From assembly GCA_963732905.1 (NCBI GenBank), contig CAVTBM010000004.1:496001-560000 (forward strand): 64,000 nt of DNA, read 5' to 3'. The position numbers and the translations under genes were made by a program. Source of the stretch: DASQZK01 sp963732905 (GTDB taxonomy: Bacteria > Bacteroidota > Bacteroidia > Bacteroidales > GCA-2748055). The notes beneath the pieces are model-generated. The model saw only the letters and a program-made list of their open reading frames with translations. It did not search any database and was not told the DNA's origin. Positions 35,925 to 43,648 of the stretch are shown in pieces; the stretch's first letter is position 1; the number at the start of each line of letters is the position of its first letter.

Positions 35925-36419
35925 ATGAGGGAAAAAGAAAAAGTCATCCAATATCTTAAAAACCTGGGGATTCTTTTTGAACTGTACGAACATCCACCCC
36001 TCCCGACGATTGACGAAGCTATTAAATACTGGAAAAATATCAATGCAACCCATTGTAAAAACCTGTTTTTCAGAAATCATAAAGGAAACCGCCATTACCT
36101 CGTTATCCTCGAACATTCCCGGCAACTCGATATTCATGATCTTGAAAAAAGATTGAAACAGGGAAAGCTCAGCTTTGCCTCGGAGAAGCGTATGAACCAG
36201 TTTCTTGGGATCAAACCGGGATCAGTTTCCATCTTTGGATTGATAAATGATGGTGAAAATCATGTCCACGTATTCCTCGACGAAAAGTTAAAGGAAGCTG
36301 AAAAGATTAGTTTTCATCCAAATGATAATTCGGCTACGCTGGTCATTTCATTCCGTGATTTCGAAAAATATCTGAATGCAACCGGCAACAATTATGAGTA
36401 TCTGGCTCTTTATGATTGA
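35925..36419 (+). CDS. Prolyl-tRNA editing protein (YbaK/ProX/PrdX family)
   Basis: The 164-residue protein is a YbaK-fold deacylase: it begins with a helix and the YEHPPLPTIDEA segment (about 22-33), then CKNLFFRN with the catalytic-site lysine region, and GIKPGSVSIFGLIND (about 89-103). These proteins hydrolyse mischarged alanyl- or cysteinyl-tRNA-Pro. It is a stand-alone domain and not fused to ProRS. Its last ten bases overlap the convergent cytochrome gene. Confidence 0.9.
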   Translation: MREKEKVIQYLKNLGILFELYEHPPLPTIDEAIKYWKNINATHCKNLFFRNHKGNRHYLVILEHSRQLDIHDLEKRLKQGKLSFASEKRMNQFLGIKPGSVSIFGLINDGENHVHVFLDEKLKEAEKISFHPNDNSATLVISFRDFEKYLNATGNNYEYLALYD

Positions 36420-36931
36420 CCTTTTCCTGCTCTTACTCTTTTCACTTCTTCTGCCTTCACCATGGAAGCAGAATTTCCAAAACTGTTCCGGATATAGGTG
36501 AGAACATCCGCAATCTGCTGATCGGAGAGAAAGTTATGTGGTGGCATGGCCTGGTAATAAACTTCTCCTTTAACTTCTGTCTTACCCTGTAACCCGTTAA
36601 GAACGACCCCGATCAGATTCGTCTTTTCTCCCAGCACCAGTTTGGTTTGATCCAAGGGAGGATACATGCCCGGATTTCCTGACCCATCGGCTTGGTGACA
36701 GGCCAGACAGTATGTTTTGTAAACTGTATTTCCACTATCCATTACTTTCTCAGGAACCGTGTTTTGCTCTCGTTCAGCGGGCGGGGATAATGAGTAGGTT
36801 TTAAGGTATTGAGCAGTATTCTGATCTGAACCCGCAGTTTTATCTTTTTTTCCGTTACAGGATAATGAAATCACTGTGACAATGAACATCACTACCATGA
36901 AGGGAAGGAAACCGGTTTTTTTTATTTTCAT
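36410..36931 (-). CDS. c-type cytochrome lipoprotein
   Basis: The protein has one haem-binding site, CLACH (about 84-88 from the start used), and a distal methionine in YYQAMPPHNF. Starting at ATG 36931 gives a lipoprotein signal with lipobox SLSC; an ATG seven codons earlier is also in frame. It would be anchored on the periplasmic side and pass single electrons. It follows the glucose/sorbosone-dehydrogenase-like gene, and the pairing suggests that this cytochrome accepts electrons from that enzyme. Confidence 0.9.
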   Translation of the reverse strand: MKIKKTGFLPFMVVMFIVTVISLSCNGKKDKTAGSDQNTAQYLKTYSLSPPAEREQNTVPEKVMDSGNTVYKTYCLACHQADGSGNPGMYPPLDQTKLVLGEKTNLIGVVLNGLQGKTEVKGEVYYQAMPPHNFLSDQQIADVLTYIRNSFGNSASMVKAEEVKRVRAGKGQS

Positions 36932-36990
36932 CTGATACCAGTATTTTTTCAAAAATAATATTTAAAAGAGTCCGAAAATAATTTTAACAG

Positions 36991-38283
36991 CTAGTCCTGT
37001 TTTTTGAGATTATATACAATCTTCCAAATTTTTCCTTTATTTGAATCCACAACATAAAGGGAACCGTCCGGACCCTGTGCAAGTCCGCAGGGGCGGTATT
37101 TTGCATCTCCGGGACTCATTATGGAATCTGTTTCGGCAAATCCGTTGGCAAAAACTTCCCACTTACCTGAAGGATAATCACCTTCAAACGGCACAAAAAC
37201 TACGTAAAAACCTTCCTGGGGCAAGGGGCTTCGATTCCATGATCCGTGAAAAGCAATAAAGGCGCCGTTTTTATATTTCTGAGGAAACTGATCGCCGGTG
37301 TAAAAGAGGAGATCATTGGGGGCCAGATGGCCAGGGAACGCCATAACCGGATCTGTTTTCCCTTCACATCTTCCAACCTCCTTTCCATCACCTCCGTATT
37401 CTGGTGCCAGGACTTTCTTTTGCTGAAACTCGTCATAATAGCAATATGGCCATCCGCAATCTGAACCATCAGCAAGGAGAAAAAATTCCTCTGCCGGTAA
37501 CTCGGCTCCCTGTTTTGCCGAATACAAGTCGGGGAAAAACTGGTACAACTGATCCCGTCCCTGCTGAACTATATAAAGGTGATCCCTTTCGTCGTTCCAT
37601 CTGATCGCTACAGCATTACGAATGCCGGTAGCATAGCGGTAACCGTCGGTTTGTTGATCCTGTGAAAGCTTATCATCGGCAAACCTCCAGATACCGGCAT
37701 GCCATTGAAGAAGAGGGCAAGGGTCCATACCTGGAGAGCCTTTGGTCCTGGTTTGCTCCATACAGGCGTTTGACGGAGCACCAACAGTAACATACAAATT
37801 CCCGGCATTATCAAAGGTGAAGGGCTTCGTGGCATGCTGATATTGTACCGGAAATCCGGTTGCGATAAGTTCACGGGTTGTATCCGGAATCAGTTCGCCC
37901 GGTTTCAATTTGTATCTCATGACTTCCAGGTCGGAGCCAAAATAGAGATAACCCTTATGAATCCCGATTCCTGTACCCGGATAACCACCAAAATAAACGA
38001 TAGAATCGGCGCTCACATCATTGTTGGTATCGCGCAGGGCAACAATTCCGCCATTATTCTTCAGGTTGCTGAGTGAAATATAAATATCACCGTTATCGTT
38101 GACCGCGATATGCCTTCCATGACCAATATTGTCGGCCACAACATAAGCAGTAAATCCTCCGGGAAGGGTAAGGGAAGAGTCTATATACCTGGCGGCGTTG
38201 TCCTTAAGAGATGAACCGGAATCGTAACATCCTGAAAGCAGGAATGCCGGCAGAAAAATGAAGATACTAAGAATTTTATTCAT
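36991..38283 (-). CDS. PQQ-type glucose/sorbosone dehydrogenase-like lipoprotein
   Basis: The 430-residue protein begins with a lipoprotein signal (lipobox LLSGC, C19). Its body has the beta-propeller repeats of soluble glucose dehydrogenase-like proteins, including HGRHIAVNDNGDIYISLS, PFTFDNAGNLYVTVG and GLAQGPDGSLYVVDSNKGKI. Such enzymes oxidise sugars or alcohols in the periplasm with PQQ and hand electrons to cytochrome c, fitting the cytochrome gene behind it. PQQ dependence is family knowledge, and I see no PQQ synthesis gene here. Confidence 0.85.
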   Translation of the reverse strand: MNKILSIFIFLPAFLLSGCYDSGSSLKDNAARYIDSSLTLPGGFTAYVVADNIGHGRHIAVNDNGDIYISLSNLKNNGGIVALRDTNNDVSADSIVYFGGYPGTGIGIHKGYLYFGSDLEVMRYKLKPGELIPDTTRELIATGFPVQYQHATKPFTFDNAGNLYVTVGAPSNACMEQTRTKGSPGMDPCPLLQWHAGIWRFADDKLSQDQQTDGYRYATGIRNAVAIRWNDERDHLYIVQQGRDQLYQFFPDLYSAKQGAELPAEEFFLLADGSDCGWPYCYYDEFQQKKVLAPEYGGDGKEVGRCEGKTDPVMAFPGHLAPNDLLFYTGDQFPQKYKNGAFIAFHGSWNRSPLPQEGFYVVFVPFEGDYPSGKWEVFANGFAETDSIMSPGDAKYRPCGLAQGPDGSLYVVDSNKGKIWKIVYNLKKQD

Positions 38284-38516
38284 AGGAGTAGGGAATTTAT
38301 TATGTTTCTTAAATTTCGAACTTCATTGCCGGTATCAGAAAAACAAAACTCGTCATTAATCATCTTGAATATCCGAATCTCACGCTTCGTGGAGGTCTAA
38401 ATCCCGGGGATAATATATCCGGATACTACAAAGGTCATGATCTGAAAAACCAATAGATTATCTGAATAAGTAACGGTACATCCTTCTAAACTGTTCATTT
38501 TATGAATGAATTTACA

Positions 38517-38547
38517 TAAAAAGAGCCGCCTCCTGAGGAAGCAGCTC
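38517..38547 (-). terminator. Intrinsic terminator of the hydrogenase operon
   Basis: On the minus strand a stem of about 11 pairs (two T-G pairs, loop TCA) ends GCGGCTC and is followed by TTTTTATG. It lies 28 bases after the hydA stop. Confidence 0.8.
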
Positions 38548-38574
38548 AATAATCCGAAAACTTAAAAATGTTGG

Positions 38575-40356
38575 TTAGTATTGAGGACGTTCGACATAAT
38601 GTGTATGAAGTAATTCATGAGACCTGTGTCCGTTTGGCTCTCCAAGAAATTCTTTGTAAACCTGTATGACTTCAGGATTCTCATGTGATTTCCTCAGCGG
38701 CATTCCCATGTCTTCATCGTATATGGCCTTTGCCCGCTTTTCCCTTATTTTGGCATTCGTAGGGATAGGCTGTCCACCACCACCAAGACATCCACCCGGG
38801 CAGGCCATGATCTCGATAAAATGATAATTCGCTTTTTTATCTCTAACGGCTTTCATCACATTTCTGGCATTAACCAATCCATGAGCTACGGCACACTTAA
38901 GCTCTACACCTTCAAGGAAACTCCATTCAGGTATACAGCCTTCCATTTTTATGGAAGCCTCCTTAACTCCGTCCATCCCCCGCACCGGCATAATGTTTAT
39001 ATCTTTGAAAGGAACTTCCCTGCCGGTTACCAATTCATAAGCCGTACGAAGTGCTGCTTCCATAACGCCCCCGGTTGCGCCGAAAATCACTGCCGCACCA
39101 GTGGATTCCCCCATGATACTGTCGTAGTTCATATCATCAAGTCTGCCAAAATTAATCCCTGCCTGCCGGATCATCCTTGCCAGTTCACGGGTGGTCAGAA
39201 CATAGTCCACATCTTTATATCCGCTTGATCTCATTTCCGGGCGGTCGGCTTCAAATTTCTTGGCCGTGCAAGGCATAATAGAAACACTTACAATGGTCTG
39301 AGGATCGATTTTTCTTTTCTGAGCATAATAGGTTTTAGCCAGAGCTCCAAACATCTGTTGGGGGGATTTGCAAGTTGATATATTTTTCAGATAATCCGGG
39401 AAAATATGCTCGATAAACTTGATCCATCCGGGAGAACAGGACGTAGTTAGCGGGAGAGCCACCGTATCATCCTTGTCCACAAGAACCCTCTTCAACCTGG
39501 TCAGTAATTCGGTACCCTCCTCCATGATGGTAAGGTCAGCTGTAAAGTCAGTATCTAGCACACTATCAAATCCCAGGCGCTTCAGGGCAGCAACCATCTT
39601 CCCGGTTACCCTCTGGCCGGCAGGAAGACCCAAGGCTTCCCCGAGTCCCACTCTAACTGCGGGTGCTGTTTGAACAACTACATGTTTATCCGGATCAAGA
39701 ATGGCGTCCCATACCTCATCAACATTATTTCTTTCAACTAACGCACCCGTAGGACAACGATTAATACACTGACCGCAATTTGTGCAGACAACCTCATGCA
39801 TGGTCTTATTGAAAAAAGTGCTTATCCTTTGTTCTGCTCCTTTGTTGGCAACCGTAAGAGCATGTACGCCCTGTAGCTCTGCGCAAGTCCTGACACAACG
39901 CTGGCACCGGATACACTTACTGTCATCCTTCATGATGGAAGGCGAAGTAATGTCGATCATCCGTTCATGACCATTTACCAGGTCAATGAACAAGTGGTCT
40001 CCGACGCTGTATTCATTGGCCAGGGCCTGTAGCTCACAAGTACCATTTTTATAGCATTTTGTGCAATCTGCATTATGCTCCGATAATAGAAGTTCAATGA
40101 TGTGTTTTCTGGCTGACCTGACTTTCAGGCTGTTGGTGTTTATCTCAATACCTTCACTTACGGGTACTGCACACGCTGCCACAAGCGCTTTTCCTCCCAC
40201 TTGTTCAACCACACAAACCCGGCAGTTTCCTGCAATACAAAGGTCCTGATGATAACACAAAGTCGGTATCCTGAAATTCAGTTTTTTTGCCGCATCGAGT
40301 ATAGTTGTTCCTTCTTCCACCGATACCGGTAATCCGTTTACTTTAAGATTTATCAT
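38575..40356 (-). CDS. hydA: NADH-linked [FeFe] hydrogenase catalytic subunit (HydA)
   Basis: The 593-residue catalytic subunit has a 2Fe-2S ferredoxin domain (C34, C45, C48, C62), a HisCys3 4Fe-4S site (H94, C98, C101, C107), two 4Fe-4S sites (C148-C158 and C191-C201) and the H-cluster domain: L1 TSCSPGW (305-311), L2 MPCTAKKFE (361-369), L3 EIMACPGGCLGGGGQP (515-530). L1 is normally TSCCPxW, so one cysteine is replaced by serine. With HydB and HydC it forms the trimeric NADH/ferredoxin-linked (often electron-bifurcating) enzyme that makes or uses H2. It is the last gene of hydC-hydB-hydA. Confidence 0.96.
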   Translation of the reverse strand: MINLKVNGLPVSVEEGTTILDAAKKLNFRIPTLCYHQDLCIAGNCRVCVVEQVGGKALVAACAVPVSEGIEINTNSLKVRSARKHIIELLLSEHNADCTKCYKNGTCELQALANEYSVGDHLFIDLVNGHERMIDITSPSIMKDDSKCIRCQRCVRTCAELQGVHALTVANKGAEQRISTFFNKTMHEVVCTNCGQCINRCPTGALVERNNVDEVWDAILDPDKHVVVQTAPAVRVGLGEALGLPAGQRVTGKMVAALKRLGFDSVLDTDFTADLTIMEEGTELLTRLKRVLVDKDDTVALPLTTSCSPGWIKFIEHIFPDYLKNISTCKSPQQMFGALAKTYYAQKRKIDPQTIVSVSIMPCTAKKFEADRPEMRSSGYKDVDYVLTTRELARMIRQAGINFGRLDDMNYDSIMGESTGAAVIFGATGGVMEAALRTAYELVTGREVPFKDINIMPVRGMDGVKEASIKMEGCIPEWSFLEGVELKCAVAHGLVNARNVMKAVRDKKANYHFIEIMACPGGCLGGGGQPIPTNAKIREKRAKAIYDEDMGMPLRKSHENPEVIQVYKEFLGEPNGHRSHELLHTHYVERPQY

Positions 40357-40377
40357 GATAGTTAACGCTTTTTTGAA

Positions 40378-41538
40378 TTAATAAATAATCTCTTCCCTGA
40401 AATTCCTGACAATGGACTTGAATGCATTTCCGACCGATTGACCGAGACCACACTTGGAAGCCATCTTCATGGTGCCTGCAAGCTTGATGAGTTCGTCGAG
40501 ATACTTCGAATTTTTTTCACCTTTCTTTACCGCTTCAATACCCTTCAGCAACTGTTGGCAACCTACCCGACAGGGAGTACACTGTCCGCAGGATTCTTCA
40601 GAAAAGAAATCAAGATAATTATGCAATACATTATACATCGAGCGGGAACTGTTAAACAATTTCATTGACCCGCCCGTTGGAACACCTTCAAATCCAATAA
40701 TAGTCTCTTTGAATTTTTTCCTCGGCACGCAGAATCCGGATGCCCCGCCAACCTGAACTGCCTTGGTATCCCCATCCCCGAATTCTTCAACGAACCGGTC
40801 CACGGTCATTCCAAGTTCAAGTTCATAAATACCCGGTTTAGGAGTATCCCCGGAAATTGAAAATACTTTTGATCCCCTTGAATCAGAGGTTCCCATGTCT
40901 TTAAAATGCTGGGATCCGTGTGCAAGGATCATCACTGTATATACCAGTGATTCAACATTATTGATCGCAGTGGGCTTTCCAAATAATCCGGAAGCAGTCG
41001 GGTAGGGCGGTTTATTTCTGGGTTCGCCCCTCTTCCCTTCAATGGATTCAAACAGGGCACTTTCCTCTCCGCATATATAAGCCCCACTGCCCAGTCTGAG
41101 GTAGATCGTTAAATCATGCCCAAGCTCTTTCAGCAGACTGTGAAAAAGATCAAGCTCCTCGCTCAGTTTCGGGACAAGAAATTTATACTCTCCCCTTAAA
41201 TAAATATAACCCGTTTTGGCCCCTGTTACTTTGCTGGCAATTGCCATCCCTGCAAAAACTTTTCTGGGAACCTCATCAAGAATCTGACGGTCTTTAAACG
41301 TCCCGGGTTCACCCTCATCGGCATTACATACGATATATTTTACAGGATCTTTTTCTTCTGCAGTAAATTTCCATTTCAGTCCGGTCGGGAAGCCTGCTCC
41401 GCCACGGCCCCGTAAACCTGAATCAAGAATCTCTTTCAGAATCTGTTCCGGCTTCATTTTAAAAGCTTTGGTCAGGATTTCTTTAGTGCTGCATTTCTCG
41501 AATATGAGGTCGACTCGTTTTAATGTTGCTGTTTTCAT
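40378..41538 (-). CDS. hydB: NuoF-like NADH-binding subunit of [FeFe] hydrogenase, short form (HydB)
   Basis: The 386-residue protein is the flavin and NADH module: GRGGAGFPTGLKWKF (about 43-57) for FMN/NADH and a C-terminal 4Fe-4S site with ESCGQCTPCRVGC (about 318-330) and a later KCGLGQS. It lacks the N-terminal 2Fe-2S domain and the C-terminal double 4Fe-4S domain found in larger HydB/HndC proteins of about 600 residues. It lies 21 bases before hydA and 117 after hydC. Confidence 0.94.
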   Translation of the reverse strand: MKTATLKRVDLIFEKCSTKEILTKAFKMKPEQILKEILDSGLRGRGGAGFPTGLKWKFTAEEKDPVKYIVCNADEGEPGTFKDRQILDEVPRKVFAGMAIASKVTGAKTGYIYLRGEYKFLVPKLSEELDLFHSLLKELGHDLTIYLRLGSGAYICGEESALFESIEGKRGEPRNKPPYPTASGLFGKPTAINNVESLVYTVMILAHGSQHFKDMGTSDSRGSKVFSISGDTPKPGIYELELGMTVDRFVEEFGDGDTKAVQVGGASGFCVPRKKFKETIIGFEGVPTGGSMKLFNSSRSMYNVLHNYLDFFSEESCGQCTPCRVGCQQLLKGIEAVKKGEKNSKYLDELIKLAGTMKMASKCGLGQSVGNAFKSIVRNFREEIIY

Positions 41539-41562
41539 ACCTAAACTGGATTTTTAGCTTTG

Positions 41563-41639
41563 ACCGGCAGGATCAATCTCTTTTCTTAAAAAAGAAGAAG
41601 TCCCTGGTTCAGCATTCATTAACAATGACTGCTGCCGGT
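41563..41639. other. Structured spacer between hydC and hydB
   Basis: ACCGGCAG (41563-41570) pairs exactly with CTGCCGGT (41632-41639), and the loop holds a second small stem (TCTTTT with AAAAGA near 41580-41596). Only very short open frames occur (on the minus strand, 14 codons starting MTMKKPAAV). It may set relative expression of HydC and HydB by folding or processing of the mRNA. Confidence 0.45.
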
Positions 41640-41655
41640 TTTTTCATTGTCATTT

Positions 41656-42120
41656 TTACTTTTTTAAATACTCCTGCAATATCTCGGTAACCTTAACCGG
41701 TGTAAGCTCTGTGTAAGGTGTATCATTTATCAGGATGGCAGGGGCCTTGTGACACCAGCCAATACAATTCGTTTCGAGAAGACTGAATTTCTTATCTGAC
41801 GTCATTTCCCCAACTTTGATCTTCAGGATGTCCTGAATAGCCTGCATAACTTCAATCTTTCCCTTCATGGTACAACTAATGGTCTTGCAAACCCTGATGA
41901 CGTAACGTCCCCGTTCTTCCGTATCCAGGAAAGAATAAAATGAGGCAGTGCCGTAAACCTCTGCTGCAGCAATATCCAGTTCCCGGGCAACTTCCACAAG
42001 AGATGACTCATCCAGATAACGGTATTCTTCTACAAGATCCTGCAGGATCGGAATCAGGCTCTCCCGTTTTCTTCCGTGTTTATCTGCAAGCTCTCTGACA
42101 AGATTTTCCTTAGCCGACAT
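41656..42120 (-). CDS. hydC: NuoE-like thioredoxin-fold 2Fe-2S subunit of hydrogenase (HydC)
   Basis: The 154-residue protein has the four cysteine ligands of a thioredoxin-like 2Fe-2S ferredoxin: C78 and C83 in CKTISC, and C119 and C123 in CIGWC. Its N-terminal helical part matches NuoE. It would shuttle electrons within the HydABC complex. It is the first gene of the operon; two Rex-like 18-bp operators lie 43-104 bases upstream. Confidence 0.94.
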   Translation of the reverse strand: MSAKENLVRELADKHGRKRESLIPILQDLVEEYRYLDESSLVEVARELDIAAAEVYGTASFYSFLDTEERGRYVIRVCKTISCTMKGKIEVMQAIQDILKIKVGEMTSDKKFSLLETNCIGWCHKAPAILINDTPYTELTPVKVTEILQEYLKK

Positions 42121-42162
42121 AATAAATTGAGTTTTTCGTGATTAATAGTACGTTTCATATTA

Positions 42163-42180
42163 TTGTTATTGCAATAACAA
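42163..42180. promoter_or_regulatory. Rex-like operator 1 upstream of hydC
   Basis: TTGTTATTGCAATAACAA is a perfect 18-bp palindrome of the form TTGTTA-N6-TAACAA; symmetry extends to 22 bp (42161-42182). This matches the Rex repressor operator class (TTGTGA or TTGTTA half-sites, 18 bp). Rex senses NADH/NAD+, which suits an NADH-linked hydrogenase. Assignment is by motif; no rex gene is in the window. Confidence 0.65.
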
Positions 42181-42206
42181 TACCAGAGGTCAAAGATATC
42201 CGTTAT

Positions 42207-42224
42207 TTGTGATTTCAATAACAA
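42207..42224. promoter_or_regulatory. Rex-like operator 2 upstream of hydC
   Basis: TTGTGATTTCAATAACAA combines a canonical TTGTGA half-site with a TAACAA half-site at the same 18-bp length. It lies 44 bp centre to centre from site 1, about four helical turns, so two Rex dimers could sit on one face. Confidence 0.6.
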
Positions 42225-42432
42225 TGCTTAAGTTTTTTTAGTCCGTGCTGGTAAATTCATAATTGATCTAAATTAATAAAAGGCTTATTTACTTGTATTT
42301 CTATTATTTAGATTTATGTTTTCATCAATAAATCTAAATAACTAAATAAGAAAAGAGCGTGATTGCCTGCCTTCTCAGAAACGCTTCCAGGTATACTGTA
42401 TCAGCCCGATCAAAGGAAAGCATTGTATGAAT

Positions 42433-42462
42433 TGATTAAAAAATGGAATTGCCGTATTTTTG
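42433..42462 (+). promoter_or_regulatory. folA promoter
   Basis: A -33 TTG (42433-42435) and a -7 TATTTTTG (42455-42462) are 19 bases apart, good Bacteroidota spacing. They lie inside the upstream part of the open frame and so support the folA start at 42480. Confidence 0.65.
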
Positions 42463-42479
42463 TACACCAAATTTACGCC

Positions 42480-42965
42480 ATGATCCTATCCCATATCGTC
42501 GCTGTCTCCAGGAATTTCATCATAGGCAGGAACAACCACCTGCCATGGAACATGCCGGATGATGCCCGGTACTTTCTTGATGTTACCCTGGGTCATGCCG
42601 TAATTATGGGCCGGAAAAATTATGAGGCCAATAAAAAAGCTCTTCCCGGAAGAACAAATATTGTCATCAGCAGACATCACGATTTTTACCCGGCTGATGC
42701 ATTCATTGTTCATACTATCGGGGAAGCCATAAAAATGGCCGAAGAATTTGGAGAAGAGGAAGCTTTCATCGTGGGCGGCGGAGAAATTTACAGGCAAACC
42801 CTGAGCATGGTCAATCGTATTTATATCACGGTTATTGAAACCGAATGTGAAGGTGACACGTCTTACCCGGTGATCGATTTTAATGATTACCGGATAATCT
42901 CAAAGAAATTTAACCCGGCCGACAAAAAAAATCCGTTTGACTGGACGTATTATATTCTGACATAG
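42480..42965 (+). CDS. folA: Dihydrofolate reductase
   Basis: The enzyme reduces dihydrofolate with NADPH. From ATG 42480 the protein has 161 residues and starts MILSHIVAVSRNFIIG, with NHLPWNMPDDARYF (about 18-31; the acidic active-site residue is the first D), VIMGRKNYEA (about 40-49) and FIVGGGEIYRQT (about 96-107). The frame opens 39 codons earlier, but a promoter lies inside that extension, and the family begins at the chosen Met. It is a monocistronic unit with a terminator after it. Confidence 0.96.
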   Translation: MILSHIVAVSRNFIIGRNNHLPWNMPDDARYFLDVTLGHAVIMGRKNYEANKKALPGRTNIVISRHHDFYPADAFIVHTIGEAIKMAEEFGEEEAFIVGGGEIYRQTLSMVNRIYITVIETECEGDTSYPVIDFNDYRIISKKFNPADKKNPFDWTYYILT

Positions 42966-42990
42966 CAGCTGACGAGCCATAAGTCCAACC

Positions 42991-43025
42991 TGCCTATCTG
43001 GTAGATCCAGAGCGGCATTTTTTTT
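42991..43025 (+). terminator. Intrinsic terminator after folA
   Basis: TGCC...GGCA and TCTGG...CCAGA stack with a two-by-two internal loop, closed by loop TAGAT, and eight Ts follow (43018-43025). It lies 25 bases after the stop. Confidence 0.75.
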
Positions 43026-43201
43026 GAACTTCATAATCGTAAATTTTTGATTTTTGGCGTCGGTTCCCGTTTTCTATCATTGAAATAAATTTCAAAATCC
43101 CCCACCATCTGCCGACTGTTTTTCATTGAAAAAAAATATTACTTGTATAAATTATTGATTATCTGACTATTTATGATTTAATCTCAAATATTTTCCAAAC
43201 T

Positions 43202-43246
43202 AACTAACTGTTTAGTTGTATAACTAATTTTTTAGTTGTATATTTG
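43202..43246 (+). promoter_or_regulatory. blaI promoter with tandem operators
   Basis: Two palindromes, AACTAACTGTTTAGTT (43202-43217) and AACTAATTTTTTAGTT (43222-43237), lie 20 bp centre to centre; the unit TTAGTTGTATA recurs exactly at 43212 and 43232. A -33 TTG (43216-43218) and a -7 TATATTTG (43239-43246) sit within them. A BlaI dimer at each site would block polymerase, and cleavage by BlaR1 would relieve it. Confidence 0.7.
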
Positions 43247-43276
43247 CTAAACATTTTAATCATACGAAACAGGACC

Positions 43277-43648
43277 ATGAAAGAACTCACCAAAGCCGAA
43301 GAACAGATCATGCAGATCCTCTGGAAAATGGAGAAAGGTTTTGTAAAAGATATCATTTCTGAGATGGATGAGCCAAAACCTGCATACAATACGGTGTCGA
43401 CCATCGTACGGATCCTGGAAACCAAGGGCGTCGTATCTCACGAAGAATTCGGGAAATCTCACCGTTATTATCCCCTGGTAACCAAGAAGGAATACACTAA
43501 ATTTAAAATGAATGATGTTGTGGAAAACTATTTTGGAAATTCCGCCAGACAGGTTGTTTCCTTTTTCACCACAAATCATAAGATAAATCTGAAAGAGGCC
43601 GATGAGATAATTCAAATACTTGAAAATCTTAAACACAATCAAAAATGA
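43277..43648 (+). CDS. BlaI/MecI-family transcriptional repressor
   Basis: The 123-residue winged-helix protein from ATG 43277 carries the family start MKELTKAEEQIMQILWKMEK and the recognition region PAYNTVSTIVRILETKGVVS (about 35-54), then a dimerisation helix. BlaI proteins repress until a BlaR1-type membrane protease destroys them. The gene for that protease overlaps by four bases (ATGA). No beta-lactamase gene is next to it, so the target is probably not antibiotic-specific. Confidence 0.95.
   Translation: MKELTKAEEQIMQILWKMEKGFVKDIISEMDEPKPAYNTVSTIVRILETKGVVSHEEFGKSHRYYPLVTKKEYTKFKMNDVVENYFGNSARQVVSFFTTNHKINLKEADEIIQILENLKHNQK

Noticed and set aside
42363..42479. 39-codon N-terminal extension of folA
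   Set aside because: A good promoter (TTG plus TATTTTTG) lies inside it and the enzyme family begins at the ATG at 42480.
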